Shown: positions 46,327 to 54,966, numbered from the stretch's first letter. The stretch: DNA of 64,000 nucleotides from Mycobacterium sp. GA-0227b (GCF_001499855.1 NZ_LQIK01000001.1:124001-188000), one strand, 5' to 3'. Numbers and translations: made by a program. The notes: generated from the sequence alone by a model not told the origin.

Positions 46327-46344
46327 CGGGGTTTCCACGCCCCG
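46327..46344 (-). promoter_or_regulatory. Expression-platform hairpin
   Basis: Five-bp stem CGGGG (46340-46344) / CCCCG (46327-46331) with an 8-nt loop on the minus strand, just after the riboswitch core and 5 bp before the GGAG of the leader ORF. It is placed to switch access to that ribosome site. Confidence 0.45.
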
Positions 46345-46351
46345 TCATCCC

Positions 46352-46500
46352 GGCCCGCGGCGGCGCAGTGTCCTGACTCCCGGATCACCGCTCGCCCCGC
46401 CCTTCCAGCCCGCAGGCCGTGGTCACGCGTGGGGTCCGCTCCCCGGTCACAGTGGCGGGACCGTGCCGGAATCACACCGGCTTCCTAGCCCCACCGCGGC
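46352..46500 (-). ncRNA. Cobalamin riboswitch
   Basis: On the minus strand the leader reads GGAAGCCGGTGTGATTCCGG (46466-46485), then CACGGTCCCGCCACTGTGA (46447-46465), the conserved core of AdoCbl riboswitches. Further on come GGAAGGGCGGGG, TGATCCGGG and a B12-box-like GGAGTCAGGACACTGC (46365-46380). Closing P1 pairing is possible between about 46494-46500 and 46354-46360 (CCGCGG complementarity). Located 127 bp upstream of the permease gene. Boundaries are approximate. Confidence 0.9.
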
Positions 46501-46526
46501 TATAACCGCTCACACAATAACCCGTG

Positions 46527-46543
46527 CGCACAGGCCCTGTGCG
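46527..46543. repeat. Perfect palindrome in the divergent region
   Basis: CGCACAGG-C-CCTGTGCG, an 8-1-8 inverted repeat just upstream (on the minus strand) of the riboswitch and about 140 bp before the DUF1906 gene. Could be an operator for either direction. Confidence 0.5.
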
Positions 46544-46680
46544 GTGCCTCCGCTGCGCGGCCGCAGCTGTGATCGCGATCCCGGAGGGCGAAAGCGCCGC
46601 TCTCGCACGGCTTCGCGACACCGGCAACTCGCCCGGCGTGGCTACACCGTTAACAGGAGTCTCATTGTTAACATCCTGCC
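46544..46680. other. Leader region of the DUF1906 gene
   Basis: 137 bp with several GC-rich complementary stretches (for example gagggcgaaagcgccgctct), and two GTTAAC hexamers at 46649-46654 and 46667-46672. AGGAG at 46655-46659 has no start codon at the right distance in the DUF1906 frame. No known riboswitch class is recognised here. Confidence 0.35.
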
Positions 46681-47490
46681 GTGGAGGGCCCGCCGGAGAC
46701 ATATAGCCTTCGGCGTTCATGCCCGGTCTCCCGGCGTGATGCATTGCGGTATGCCGCAGCCGCTTCGGCGCTGGTCGGGTTGGGTGCGGCATCGGCGAGT
46801 GTCGGCAGTCCGACCGCAGAGGCCGCCGCTCCAACTCTTATCGACTACGCCATGCGCCAGATCCCGGCCCAAGCCATCCGAGCCGCCGGCCACTCCGGGG
46901 TGATCAACTACGTATCCACGTCGCGGCCCGGCTCGTCCTTCGGCGCCAAGCCGATCACCCTTCCGTACGCCAAGTCCCTGACCGCCGCCGGTCTGGTCAT
47001 CGTCAGCAACTACCAATACGGAAAGCCGGGCGGGACAGCACCATCGGACTTCACCCGTGGGTACGCCGGCGGCGTCGCCGACGCGCGTACCGCTTGGCAA
47101 CTGCACACCGCGGCCGGTGGTGGCCGGAGCGCACCGATCTTCTTCAGCGTCGACGACGACATCGACCGCACGGCGTGGAACGATCTGGCGCTGCCGTGGT
47201 TTCGGGGAATCAACTCGGTGCTCGGCGCGCAGCGCACCGGTGTCTACGGGGGCATCAATACCTGCCAGTGGGCCGCGGCCGATGGTGTCATCGGGCGGTC
47301 AAAATCGCCCGGCCACGTCTGGGCGTGGCAGACGCGGTCCTGGTCGCGCGGTCAGATCTACCCCGCGGCGGTTCTGTACCAGCGCATCATCGACACCGCC
47401 TCGAATCCGGGACCGGTGGTCGGCGGCATCCGCGTCGACGTCAACGACGTCCTGGCCAGCGATTGCGGCCAGTGGAACCTACATCCGTGA
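46681..47490 (+). CDS. Tat-exported DUF1906 protein (Rv2525c-like)
   Basis: 269 residues. A twin-arginine signal SRRDALRYAAAASALVGLGAASAS at about 18-41 precedes a glycoside-hydrolase-like DUF1906 barrel: INYVSTSRPGSSFGAKPIT, SNYQYGKPGG, PIFFSVDDDID, GVYGGINTC, WAWQTRSWS. M. tuberculosis Rv2525c is a Tat-exported protein of this family linked to the cell wall. GTG 46681 is the only start in frame near the signal; the N-region of 17 residues before SRR is long. Confidence 0.85.
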   Translation: MEGPPETYSLRRSCPVSRRDALRYAAAASALVGLGAASASVGSPTAEAAAPTLIDYAMRQIPAQAIRAAGHSGVINYVSTSRPGSSFGAKPITLPYAKSLTAAGLVIVSNYQYGKPGGTAPSDFTRGYAGGVADARTAWQLHTAAGGGRSAPIFFSVDDDIDRTAWNDLALPWFRGINSVLGAQRTGVYGGINTCQWAAADGVIGRSKSPGHVWAWQTRSWSRGQIYPAAVLYQRIIDTASNPGPVVGGIRVDVNDVLASDCGQWNLHP

Positions 47491-47544
47491 GGGCAGGAAT
47501 ACAGCGCCGCGGTCGAGAGGGTGCGGCGTGACGCGACTCGTCGG

Positions 47545-48657
47545 TCAGCGGCGTGGTGTCGTGGTGACGTGCACGTGGTCAAAGTGACCGTAGCCCGATC
47601 CTGCAGGACCGCTCGGTGTGTAGTAGGTGCCGCGCCAGATCACATCTTGCAAACCGAATCGGCTCGCGTTGCTCATCATGAACGCGAGGATTTCGTCTCC
47701 GAGCGCGATGCCCTCGGGGCTTTCGGGATTGGGGATCATGATGTCGATCGCCAGGCCGCTCGGATGCCACGGCTTGGAGTCGGGGCGCACCCCGTCGATG
47801 TCGGCAATCTGGGGGAACCTGTGGCTGACGGCGCGGGCAGCCAGGATGGTGTTGGGCTGTAGGCCGGCCTCATAGGCGACTCCGACGGGCAGCGCCTCCG
47901 GGATGTCCGCGGGGGCCGCGGGTGGAGGGACAGCGGCAGGGGGAGGTTGGCCGGGCATCGCGTTGAGTAGGGGGTTGGCCGGAGGGGGCACAGCCTGCGG
48001 TGGCGGCGGTGCGGCCGCGTTGTCGACAGCCGCCTGTTGAGCGGGTGTCAACGCCGCGTACTGGGCCTCCGCGGCGGCGATCTGACGCTGCAGTTCTCTG
48101 AATTTTGCCTGCAGGTCTGCGCGCACTGCAGCAGACTTCTCCGCCGCGGCGCGGGCGTCAGCGGCCGATTTCTCTGAGGCGTTGGCGGCGACGGCCGCGC
48201 GCTCACGGGCTATTCGAAAGGCCTTCAACTGATCGGCCGTTACAGCGGCTACCGCCCGCTGCAGAGATAGCCCGTCGATCAGCTGTTGCGGGGAGCTTGC
48301 GGTCAGCAACGCCGCCCACTGGCCGGTGCGTCCACTCACGTACGTCATCGCCGCCACCCGGTCGGCCGCGGCTTGATGGGGAGCGAGCTGGGAGTTCGCG
48401 GCGTCGAGGGTTGCCTGGTCTGCGCGATGCCGGTCTTCGGCGGCGGTCAGGGCGGCCAGTTTTGCGGCGGCATCGCGTTGCGCGACTGTGACGGCTTCAC
48501 GACTCTGCAGCGCCTGACGGGACAACTCGTCGAGCCTGGCCAGCGCGTCCGCCGCCGGGTCGGCATTTACGTCGCCCGCCAAGGACATGGCCAGCACCAG
48601 TACCGCGGCAGCAAACCCGCCCACTGTTCGTCGAAGAGAGTGGCCCGCCCGACTCAT
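47545..48657 (-). CDS. Secreted coiled-coil wall protein with peptidase-like C-terminal domain
   Basis: 370 residues. Sec signal (RRTVGGFAAAVLVLAMSLAGDVNA), a long RipA-like coiled coil (about 35-215, Ala/Gln/Arg-rich), a Pro-rich linker (about 215-265), and a C-terminal domain of about 105 residues with HPSGLAIDIMIPNPES and GYGHFDHVHVT. Those His/Asp motifs are those of the ARB_07466-like, M15-related fold. RipA-type NlpC/P60 motifs are absent. Likely binds or cuts peptidoglycan outside the membrane. ATG 48657. Confidence 0.8.
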   Translation of the reverse strand: MSRAGHSLRRTVGGFAAAVLVLAMSLAGDVNADPAADALARLDELSRQALQSREAVTVAQRDAAAKLAALTAAEDRHRADQATLDAANSQLAPHQAAADRVAAMTYVSGRTGQWAALLTASSPQQLIDGLSLQRAVAAVTADQLKAFRIARERAAVAANASEKSAADARAAAEKSAAVRADLQAKFRELQRQIAAAEAQYAALTPAQQAAVDNAAAPPPPQAVPPPANPLLNAMPGQPPPAAVPPPAAPADIPEALPVGVAYEAGLQPNTILAARAVSHRFPQIADIDGVRPDSKPWHPSGLAIDIMIPNPESPEGIALGDEILAFMMSNASRFGLQDVIWRGTYYTPSGPAGSGYGHFDHVHVTTTPRR

Positions 48658-48914
48658 TCGGATTGTCAGGATCCTTCGTTGCAGGGACCGACCTTGGCCC
48701 GGCTACATGTGTCTCGGACAGGTTAGAAACTTGCAACGGCGATGTCTATTCGTCCCTTCAACGAGATCGTCCGTCGCGACCATCGGCACCAAGGCCACCC
48801 CCACTTGCTTCCGTTTTCACGCGCGTCAGTTGAGGGCGACGCTTTCCGATGCGATCGTCAGCGGAGAATAATTCGCCAGTACAGTCCGACCAGGAAGTCG
48901 ACTCCTGGAGCAGC

Positions 48915-49925
48915 ATGTCAGACGTAACCACCCACGTGCGCGGGCCGTATTTTGACGAACTCAAGGTGGGCATGGAGTTCGCAGACTCGCCCGCCGTAAC
49001 CCTTACCGACGGCCTGGTGGCGGCCCACCATGCCATCGTCGGCAACCGCCTCCGACTGTTTCTGGACGACACGCTCGCCGAGGATGTGACAGGGCACCGG
49101 GGCCTGGTCCCCCCGGCCGTGGTGTGGGACACCTCGATCGGCCAATCCACGACGGTGACTCAACATGTCAAGGCCAACCTGTTCTACCGGGGTCTGGCGT
49201 TCCGTCGGTACCCCGTGGTCGGTGACACTCTTTCGACGGTCACCACGGTTGACGGGCTCAAGGAAAACACCCGGCGTGAAGGCAGGCGGCCGACGGGACT
49301 GGCCGCATTGCATATCGTGACCACCGACCAGCACGGCCAGGTGGTGCTGGAGTACTGGCGCTGCGCAATGCTGCCGCTCTCCCCCAACGATTCCGTCGAG
49401 GACGGGCCGCGAGACGACCTCGCCGTCATCGGGCGTCAGTCATCGCTCGCGGACCTGACCGCGGGTATCGCCGACTGGAACCTCGCCCGTTTCAAGGAGC
49501 GCGTTGCCGGCCCGCACTTCGCGGATCTGCAGGTGGGCCAGACGTGGAATGTCGAAGGGGCCGAACTGGTTTCGTCCGCCCCGGAGTTGGCGCGGCTGAC
49601 CGGCAATCTCGCAACGGTGCACCACGACGCCGTCGCAGCCGGCGGTTCTCGTCTGGTTTATGGGGGCCACACCATCGGTCTGGCGTTGAACCAGTCGGTC
49701 CGAGCACTGCCGGCGATGGTCACTGTCGGTGGCTGGGCCGGCTGCGATCATGTCGGCCCCGTGCACGAAGGAGACATGATCAACTCGGTGGTTACCGTGC
49801 AGGGACTGGATCCCCTTCCCGATGGTGGCGGGCTGGCACATTTGCGCGTCACGGCCGATGCCAACTCCGGCGGCGCTGATGGACGCCCGGTGCTGGATTG
49901 GACCTTCAGCGCGGTCCTGGCGTGA
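48915..49925 (+). CDS. Double-hotdog MaoC-family dehydratase (mesaconyl-CoA hydratase-like)
   Basis: About 336 residues with two MaoC-type hotdog halves ([13 protein letters not shown]...[24 protein letters not shown]...HHDAVAAGG). The pattern [34 protein letters not shown] (cited in part) recalls beta-methylmalyl-CoA dehydratase/mesaconyl-CoA hydratase, and the next reading frame starts like a CitE/malyl-CoA lyase, which often partners it. Start ATG 48915 with GGAG 5 bp before; the frame is open to 48849. Confidence 0.8.
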   Translation: MSDVTTHVRGPYFDELKVGMEFADSPAVTLTDGLVAAHHAIVGNRLRLFLDDTLAEDVTGHRGLVPPAVVWDTSIGQSTTVTQHVKANLFYRGLAFRRYPVVGDTLSTVTTVDGLKENTRREGRRPTGLAALHIVTTDQHGQVVLEYWRCAMLPLSPNDSVEDGPRDDLAVIGRQSSLADLTAGIADWNLARFKERVAGPHFADLQVGQTWNVEGAELVSSAPELARLTGNLATVHHDAVAAGGSRLVYGGHTIGLALNQSVRALPAMVTVGGWAGCDHVGPVHEGDMINSVVTVQGLDPLPDGGGLAHLRVTADANSGGADGRPVLDWTFSAVLA

Positions 49926-49946
49926 GCGGACACCCGGAGGTCCTGC

Positions 49947-49994
49947 ATGGGCAGCCTGCTCTTTGTGCCCGGCGACCGACCCGAGCGCTTCGGA
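49947..49994 (+). pseudogene. Truncated CitE/HpcH aldolase start
   Basis: Twenty-two bp after the MaoC stop, with CGGAGG upstream, ATG 49947 opens [16 protein letters not shown], the characteristic N terminus of CitE/HpcH-type CoA lyases. After 16 codons the sequence changes into a fragment of a minus-strand acyl-CoA dehydrogenase gene, so the lyase is lost. Confidence 0.75.
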
Positions 49995-50136
49995 CGGTGC
50001 CGAAGAGCGTGAGCACCTCCATGTTGCCGGTGTCCGGTGCGCTGCAGTTGCACGCTTCAGGAGCAAGGTGGCTGCGGCCCATGATTTCGGCCAGCGGTTC
50101 GTATTCAAGGTTGGTCAGCCCAGGCCCCCAGTCGCG
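49995..50136 (-). pseudogene. Acyl-CoA dehydrogenase fragment, copy of 56611-56752
   Basis: 142 bp align without gaps to 56611-56752 within the intact dehydrogenase gene, with about a dozen mismatches. In the minus frame it reads [22 protein letters not shown] and on through MEVLTLFGT, matching the intact protein at all but one residue over 47. Both ends break abruptly: CitE sequence on one side, unrelated sequence on the other. Confidence 0.88.
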
Positions 50137-50248
50137 CCGCGATTTCGGCACCGAATTCGCTGGGTCTGCATTCTGAACTCAGCATGTTATGGTCTTCCCA
50201 TGTGCCATATACGAGCTTGGGACAGGGTTACGTTGACGGGTTCGGCCA
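50137..50248. other. Scar region between two pseudogenes
   Basis: 112 bp with no recognisable gene. It follows the dehydrogenase fragment and precedes the broken quinone-reductase gene. Confidence 0.4.
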
Positions 50249-51236
50249 GTGACCGGTCGGATCAGTCGCCAGGTCCATCTCGCTTCGCGACCGGTCGGCG
50301 CCCTGAGCGCCGCGAGTTTCACCGTTGCGGAGGTGCCGGTGCGGAAGCTCGCGAAGGGTGAAACCCTCGTCTGGAACCGGCGTATGTCGGTGGATCCGTA
50401 CATGCGGCGGCGAATGAACGTCGGAAAGTTCGACCTACCGCCGTTTGAGGTCGGTCGTGCGTTGTCCGGCGAGGTCGTCGAGTCCCGGTCGACGACGGCA
50501 TCAGTGGGTGCGTATTTGCAGCACCACGCCGGATGGCGCGACCTGGCGGTGGTTCGTGACACAAACGCCCTGGTCGTCGACCCGGGCATCGCACCGCTGA
50601 GCGCATATCTGGTAGTGCTCGGCATTCCCGGCCTGACCGCTTATGTCCGGTTGCTCGACGTTGCGGGCCTGTACCCCAGAGACACGGTGATTTCGTCCGG
50701 TCCCGCAGGCGCGGTCGGCGGTCTGGTGGGTCAACTTGCGCATGCGCGCGGTCACCGGGTTATCGGCAGCGCCGATAGCGCTGCTAAGCATGAATGGCTG
50801 TGCAACGAACTTGGTTTCGAGGAGGCGTTCGACTACCACGGCGGCGACGTAAGCCGCCTACTGAGCGCTGCCACCCCTGACGGTATCGACGTGCACTTCG
50901 ACAATGTGGGATACAAACACCCTAAATCGACAACGCCAATGACAGAGCTGATCCGCGCTGTGGGGCACCATCGCCGATTACAACCAGTCCGTACCGAAGC
51001 CAGGCCTGTCGAATATGTTCGAACTTGTCTCGCGTCGCATCGCCATGCAGAGCTTCGTCATTACCGATCACCTCGACCGAAGGAAGCAGGTCCTCGACGA
51101 TGTTGCGCCGTAGGTGCGCGACCGTGCGATCGGCTATCTCGAAACGATTCGGGTCGGACTCGCGCAGGCGCCGAAGGCGTTTATGCAACTTTCCGGCGGC
51201 GGCAACATCGGCAACGATGATAAGCAAGTTGTCCTG
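50249..51236 (+). pseudogene. NADP-dependent MDR oxidoreductase (CurA/LTB4DH-like), frameshifted
   Basis: The first 220 or so residues are a normal zinc-independent MDR protein (VDPYMRRRMN; ISSGPAGAVGGLVGQLAHARG; DVHFDNVG). Near 50920-50955 the frame is lost. The expected continuation appears in another frame as GTIADYNQSVPKPGLSNMFE, then LVSRRIAMQSFVITDHLD and LDDVAP, where an in-frame TAG at 51111 replaces the usual Trp. It resumes as VRDRAIGYLETIRVGLAQAP and NIGNDDKQVV. Indels plus a nonsense codon make it a decayed gene. Confidence 0.85.
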
Positions 51237-51319
51237 ACAGATTCGACCGCGCCGCGCGCCTGGGTCGAGGCGGGTGCTCTGGCTCTTCGAGTAGCGAATA
51301 CAGATGTGCAGGAGGATTA

Positions 51320-53125
51320 ATGAACGCGACCGGGACCGGCGTGGAGACCGGAAATCTGGTGACTGCCGCAGAGTTCGACGATTACGGCGGCTGGGTGCTC
51401 GATTCTCAGTTCGAGTCGCAGATGGGTGCACCGTATCTTCTTGCGCACGGATTGGGCACGCCGGTCGCGGACGCGAGCGCGGTGATCGAGGTCGCCGTGT
51501 CCGGCTCCTACTACGTGTGGGTCCACACCAAGGACTGGGTTCCGTCGCATCACCCGGGTCGATTCACGCTGTCGGTCAACGGCTTCACGCTTGCCACGGA
51601 GTTCGGCGCCAGCGGCCGGGACTGGTCGTGGGAATCCGCCGGAATGATCGATCTGGCCGCGGGCAGCGCCCAGTTGGTGTTGCACGATTTGACCGGGTTC
51701 GACGGGCGTTGTGACGCGTTATTGTTCACCCGCGACGACGGGGCGCCCCTAAACGGCGCCGGACCGGACGCGCGGTCGTGGCGACGACGGTTGCGCGGCC
51801 TGCCGGAGACACCTGTCGAGGGAGGCGACTTCGACGTCGTCGTCGTCGGCGGCGGTGTCACTGGGTCAGCGGCCGCGCTTGTAGCGGCGCGATTGGGGTG
51901 TCGGGTGGCGTTGATTCAGAATCGGCCCTGTCTCGGGGGCAATGCCAGTGTCGAGATCGGTCTCACCCCGCGGGGTGAAACCGGCCCCCTCGTTGACGCG
52001 CTCGCCGCTCGCGGGACTGATGGTGATCTGCGGGCCCTTACGCTGCTGCAAGCAGAGCCGACCGCGACCGTACTGCTCGAACACACAGTGTATGACGCCG
52101 AGGTGTCCGACTCGCGTATTGTGTCCGTCGATGCCCGCGACGCGCGTACCGGGCGCGAAAGCCGTTATATTGCACCGGTGTTCATCGACTGCAGCGGCAC
52201 TGCGATCCTCGGTCTGCTCGCCGGCGCCGACACCCTGTTCGGGCACGAATCCCGACACGAGTTCGGTGAACCGACCGCACCGGAGCAGCACCTGGACTCT
52301 CACCACGGGCACACCCTGTTCTTCCGCACCCGCATGGCCGAGCAACCTGTCTCGTTCCCCGACGTGCCCTGGGCAACTGAGGTCGCCAAAGATTACGCCA
52401 ACCTCGGCGGTCAACTCGAGCGACCAGGCATTGACAACGTTCCCGGCCCGGTCGCGGGACCCGGGAAAACCCCCGACCCGGCGATCAGACGCCGGATGCT
52501 GCTGCCGCTCACACACTTTTGGGAATACGGTCAGACGCTGAACCCCTACACCGAGGGCGAACATATCCGCGACCATCTGCTGCGCGCGCTCTACGGCACC
52601 CTCGCCAATGTCAAGCGTCTCGAACCCGACACCTACGCGAATCTCGAATTCGATTGGGTCGCTTTCGTTGCGGGGCAGGGGGAGTTTCGCCGCTACCGCG
52701 GCGACTACATTCTGACCGAGAACGACATCCGCAACCACACACAGTTTCCCGACGCGGTGGTGCGCAACTCAGGACCGTTCTGTCTGCACTACCCCGGCGA
52801 CGAGAAGTACGACTTCCGGCTCAAGGACTGGAAGTGGGACCGGCGCGACGATCAACCCTTCGACGTACCGTTCCGCTGCCTGTTCTCCGCCGACATCGAC
52901 AATCTGATGATGGCCGGCAAGCACATCAGCGTCACTCACATCGCTGGGTCAGCAACGAAATTCATGGGCAACGGCGCCCAGCACGGCATCGCCACTGCGG
53001 CCGCTGCCTACCTGTGCGGAAAGTACGACACGACACCGCGCGGGATTTACGAAGCGCATCTCGAGGAGCTGCAGGACCTCACCGCGATCTTCACCGGACA
53101 CAACGTGCGTGCCGCCGCTGTGTGA
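51320..53125 (+). CDS. FAD-dependent oxidoreductase with N-terminal beta-sandwich domain
   Basis: 601 residues. Residues 1-150 form a beta-rich domain (YGGWVLDSQFESQMG; SGSYYVWVHTKDW; TLSVNG) resembling golvesin/xanthan-lyase-associated domains. Residues 170-560 are an FAD_oxidored-type flavoprotein: VVVVGGGVTGSAAALVAARLG at 173-193, PCLGGNAS, and the C-terminal MMAGKHISVTHIAGSATKFMGNGAQHG. Ribosome site AGGAGG is 5 bp upstream of ATG 51320. It lies between a pseudogene scar and an HxlR gene. This fold combination is common in Bacteroidetes/Planctomycetes polysaccharide loci, so transfer is possible; the substrate is unknown. Confidence 0.8.
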   Translation: MNATGTGVETGNLVTAAEFDDYGGWVLDSQFESQMGAPYLLAHGLGTPVADASAVIEVAVSGSYYVWVHTKDWVPSHHPGRFTLSVNGFTLATEFGASGRDWSWESAGMIDLAAGSAQLVLHDLTGFDGRCDALLFTRDDGAPLNGAGPDARSWRRRLRGLPETPVEGGDFDVVVVGGGVTGSAAALVAARLGCRVALIQNRPCLGGNASVEIGLTPRGETGPLVDALAARGTDGDLRALTLLQAEPTATVLLEHTVYDAEVSDSRIVSVDARDARTGRESRYIAPVFIDCSGTAILGLLAGADTLFGHESRHEFGEPTAPEQHLDSHHGHTLFFRTRMAEQPVSFPDVPWATEVAKDYANLGGQLERPGIDNVPGPVAGPGKTPDPAIRRRMLLPLTHFWEYGQTLNPYTEGEHIRDHLLRALYGTLANVKRLEPDTYANLEFDWVAFVAGQGEFRRYRGDYILTENDIRNHTQFPDAVVRNSGPFCLHYPGDEKYDFRLKDWKWDRRDDQPFDVPFRCLFSADIDNLMMAGKHISVTHIAGSATKFMGNGAQHGIATAAAAYLCGKYDTTPRGIYEAHLEELQDLTAIFTGHNVRAAAV

Positions 53126-53136
53126 CGAAACAGGTG

Positions 53137-53571
53137 TCACCTGTTGTGGTGCACGGTAATTCCGCGGCCGGTGTCAGGCAGCACGTGCCCGTGCTCGCAG
53201 CGAAGCGTCGCGCGCACCGCCGCACCGCAATCGGTATGGGTGACCGTCAACGGCGGACCCGCCGGACCAGCCAAATGCTTGTCGCCCCACTGCATCAACG
53301 CGGTCAACACCGGTTGCAGCTCCTGGCCGGCGGCGGTAAGCCGGTATTCCTGCCGGGTCCGCGACCCGGACGCTTGGTAATCCACTCGCTCGATCACCCC
53401 CGCCTCGGTGAGCGCGCGCAGCCTCATACCCAAAATGCCCCGTGAGGCACCCGTCGCCTCCTGAATCGCGTCGAAGCGGCGTACCCCCAGGAACACCTCG
53501 CGCAAGATCAGCAACGACCACTGGTGGCCCACCACTGTGAGCGCGGCCGCAACCGAACATTCCCTCGCCAT
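53137..53571 (-). CDS. HxlR family regulator
   Basis: About 144 residues from ATG 53571: CSVAAALTVVGHQWSLLILREVFLG, RFDAIQEATGASRGILGMRLRALTEAGVI, then YRLTAAGQEL and a C-terminal tail with two Cys. Frame is open to 53634; ATG 53571 keeps a CCTGA...TCAGG palindrome upstream of the gene. HxlR proteins often sense aldehydes or redox. Convergent with the FAD oxidoreductase, 11 bp apart. Confidence 0.85.
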   Translation of the reverse strand: MARECSVAAALTVVGHQWSLLILREVFLGVRRFDAIQEATGASRGILGMRLRALTEAGVIERVDYQASGSRTRQEYRLTAAGQELQPVLTALMQWGDKHLAGPAGPPLTVTHTDCGAAVRATLRCEHGHVLPDTGRGITVHHNR

Positions 53572-53583
53572 GTTCTCAGAGTA

Positions 53584-53601
53584 CCTGAGTATCGATTCAG
53601 G
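53584..53601. promoter_or_regulatory. Interrupted palindrome upstream of HxlR gene
   Basis: CCTGA-gtatcgat-TCAGG, 13 bp upstream of the chosen HxlR start. Possible autoregulatory site. Confidence 0.4.
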
Positions 53602-53928
53602 ACTCAGCATGCGTACGGTCCGAGGAGGGCCCAAACTCTGACGGCCGCGGCGATGCGCGGTCGCAGTGGTCAGTGGGGCGGGTCGTTGGTGCCTGCTGTC
53701 GCGGACGCCCCGGTTAGGTTGATTGCCACCGAGGGCGCGAGAAGGCTCTTTTCAAGTGCTACTTGACGGTATCTAGCTGAGTGGCGGCAGTTCGCCTTCC
53801 CATGACGGTAAACAGATTTAGGCGACGTCTTTTTGTTCTTTGCATCGCAGCATCTCGCTGAGTCGGTGCGGCCGCGCGCCAGCGCGTATTTCAACGTCTG
53901 GCACTGTCATTCCTTTCCGTCGACAAGT
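53602..53928. other. Gene-free intergenic region
   Basis: 327 bp, less GC-rich than its surroundings, with short open frames that do not look coding. Presumably holds the HxlR promoter and the terminator of the minus-strand APH operon. No clear hairpin was found. Confidence 0.4.
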
Positions 53929-54966
53929 TCAGATCCCCGCAGCGCCGGCGATCTCCAGAGCTTTGTGCACCAGCGTGTCGATCCGCTCGAGGGTCGGCGT
54001 TCCTGCTGCGCCCTGGTTCTGCGGCTCCTCTATCGCCCGGCGCATCACGCCTTCGGCGATGATCGCCAACTTCCACAACCCGAGAACATGCCAGTACTGC
54101 AGGGTGGCCGCGTCGCGGCCGCTGGCTTCGACATAGAGCCTCGCCATCTCCGCACGATCGGGAAATCCCAGCAATGTGGACGGCGCGAAGTCACCACCCA
54201 TTGTCTCGCCGGGCTCTGGCCAGTAGGTGAGCAGGGTACCCATGTCGGCGAGCGGATCGCCGAGCGTGGACAGCTCCCAGTCCAGCGTCGCGACCACCTC
54301 GCCGGTCTGCGGGGAGGTGACCAGGTTGCGCAGATGAAAGTCGCCGTGTACCAGCCTGATCTCGTGTTGCTCGGGAATGGCTGCCGTCAGCCGTCGGGTG
54401 AGCTCATCGAGCTCGGGTAGCTCCCGAGTCTTGGACAGTTCCCATTGCCCCGCCCATCGCTTGAGCTGTCGCTGCGCGTACGGTTTGCGGCTGGCCAGAT
54501 CCTCAAGCCCCACCTTCGCGAGGTCGACGGCGTGGATCTTGGCCAAGGTGCGCGGTAGGGATAGGGCGATCTGACGACGCTGGCTCGGCGTCAACGCGCC
54601 GGCGACCTCCATCGTGTCGACGACCAACCCATCGACGAACTCCATCAGCACGAGCGGCACCGCGGAGGACTCTGAAGCCGCTGTGACGCCCAAGATTCGG
54701 GGGACGGGCACGTCGGTGTCCTCCAAGGCGGCCATGATTCGGGCCTCACGCTCGACGTCGTGAGCTGATGCCAGTAGAGGACCCAACGGCGGGCGACGTA
54801 GCACCCATGCGGAACCAGCTTCGTCGGTGACCCGGTACGTCAGATTTGACTGGCCGAGGCCGATCCGATGAAAATGCAGGGGCACAACGAATTCCACGCC
54901 CAGCCTGGTGAGCATCCGCGCCACCGCATCGGCGTCGACACCGATCACCTCCACGGTTTCAGTCAA
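53929..54966 (-). CDS. APH-type phosphotransferase (ACAD10/11 kinase-like)
   Basis: 345 residues. Kinase-like fold with HGDFHLRN at 207-214 and LDWELSTLGDPLADMG at 228-243, N-terminal GQSNLTYRVTDEAG. This APH subgroup accompanies acyl-CoA dehydrogenases; in human ACAD10/11 the two are fused and handle 4-hydroxy acids after phosphorylation. Here it overlaps the SDR gene by 4 bp in an operon that also contains such a dehydrogenase. Confidence 0.9.
   Translation of the reverse strand: MTETVEVIGVDADAVARMLTRLGVEFVVPLHFHRIGLGQSNLTYRVTDEAGSAWVLRRPPLGPLLASAHDVEREARIMAALEDTDVPVPRILGVTAASESSAVPLVLMEFVDGLVVDTMEVAGALTPSQRRQIALSLPRTLAKIHAVDLAKVGLEDLASRKPYAQRQLKRWAGQWELSKTRELPELDELTRRLTAAIPEQHEIRLVHGDFHLRNLVTSPQTGEVVATLDWELSTLGDPLADMGTLLTYWPEPGETMGGDFAPSTLLGFPDRAEMARLYVEASGRDAATLQYWHVLGLWKLAIIAEGVMRRAIEEPQNQGAAGTPTLERIDTLVHKALEIAGAAGI

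Noticed and set aside
46544..46680. Possible c-di-AMP (ydaO-type) riboswitch upstream of the DUF1906 gene
   Set aside because: Some GC-rich hairpins are present but I could not match the conserved ydaO core; an RF00379 search would decide.
49906..50151. Intact small protein made from the dehydrogenase fragment
   Set aside because: The frame only preserves 47 residues from the middle of an acyl-CoA dehydrogenase, with unrelated flanks; it is a pseudogene fragment.
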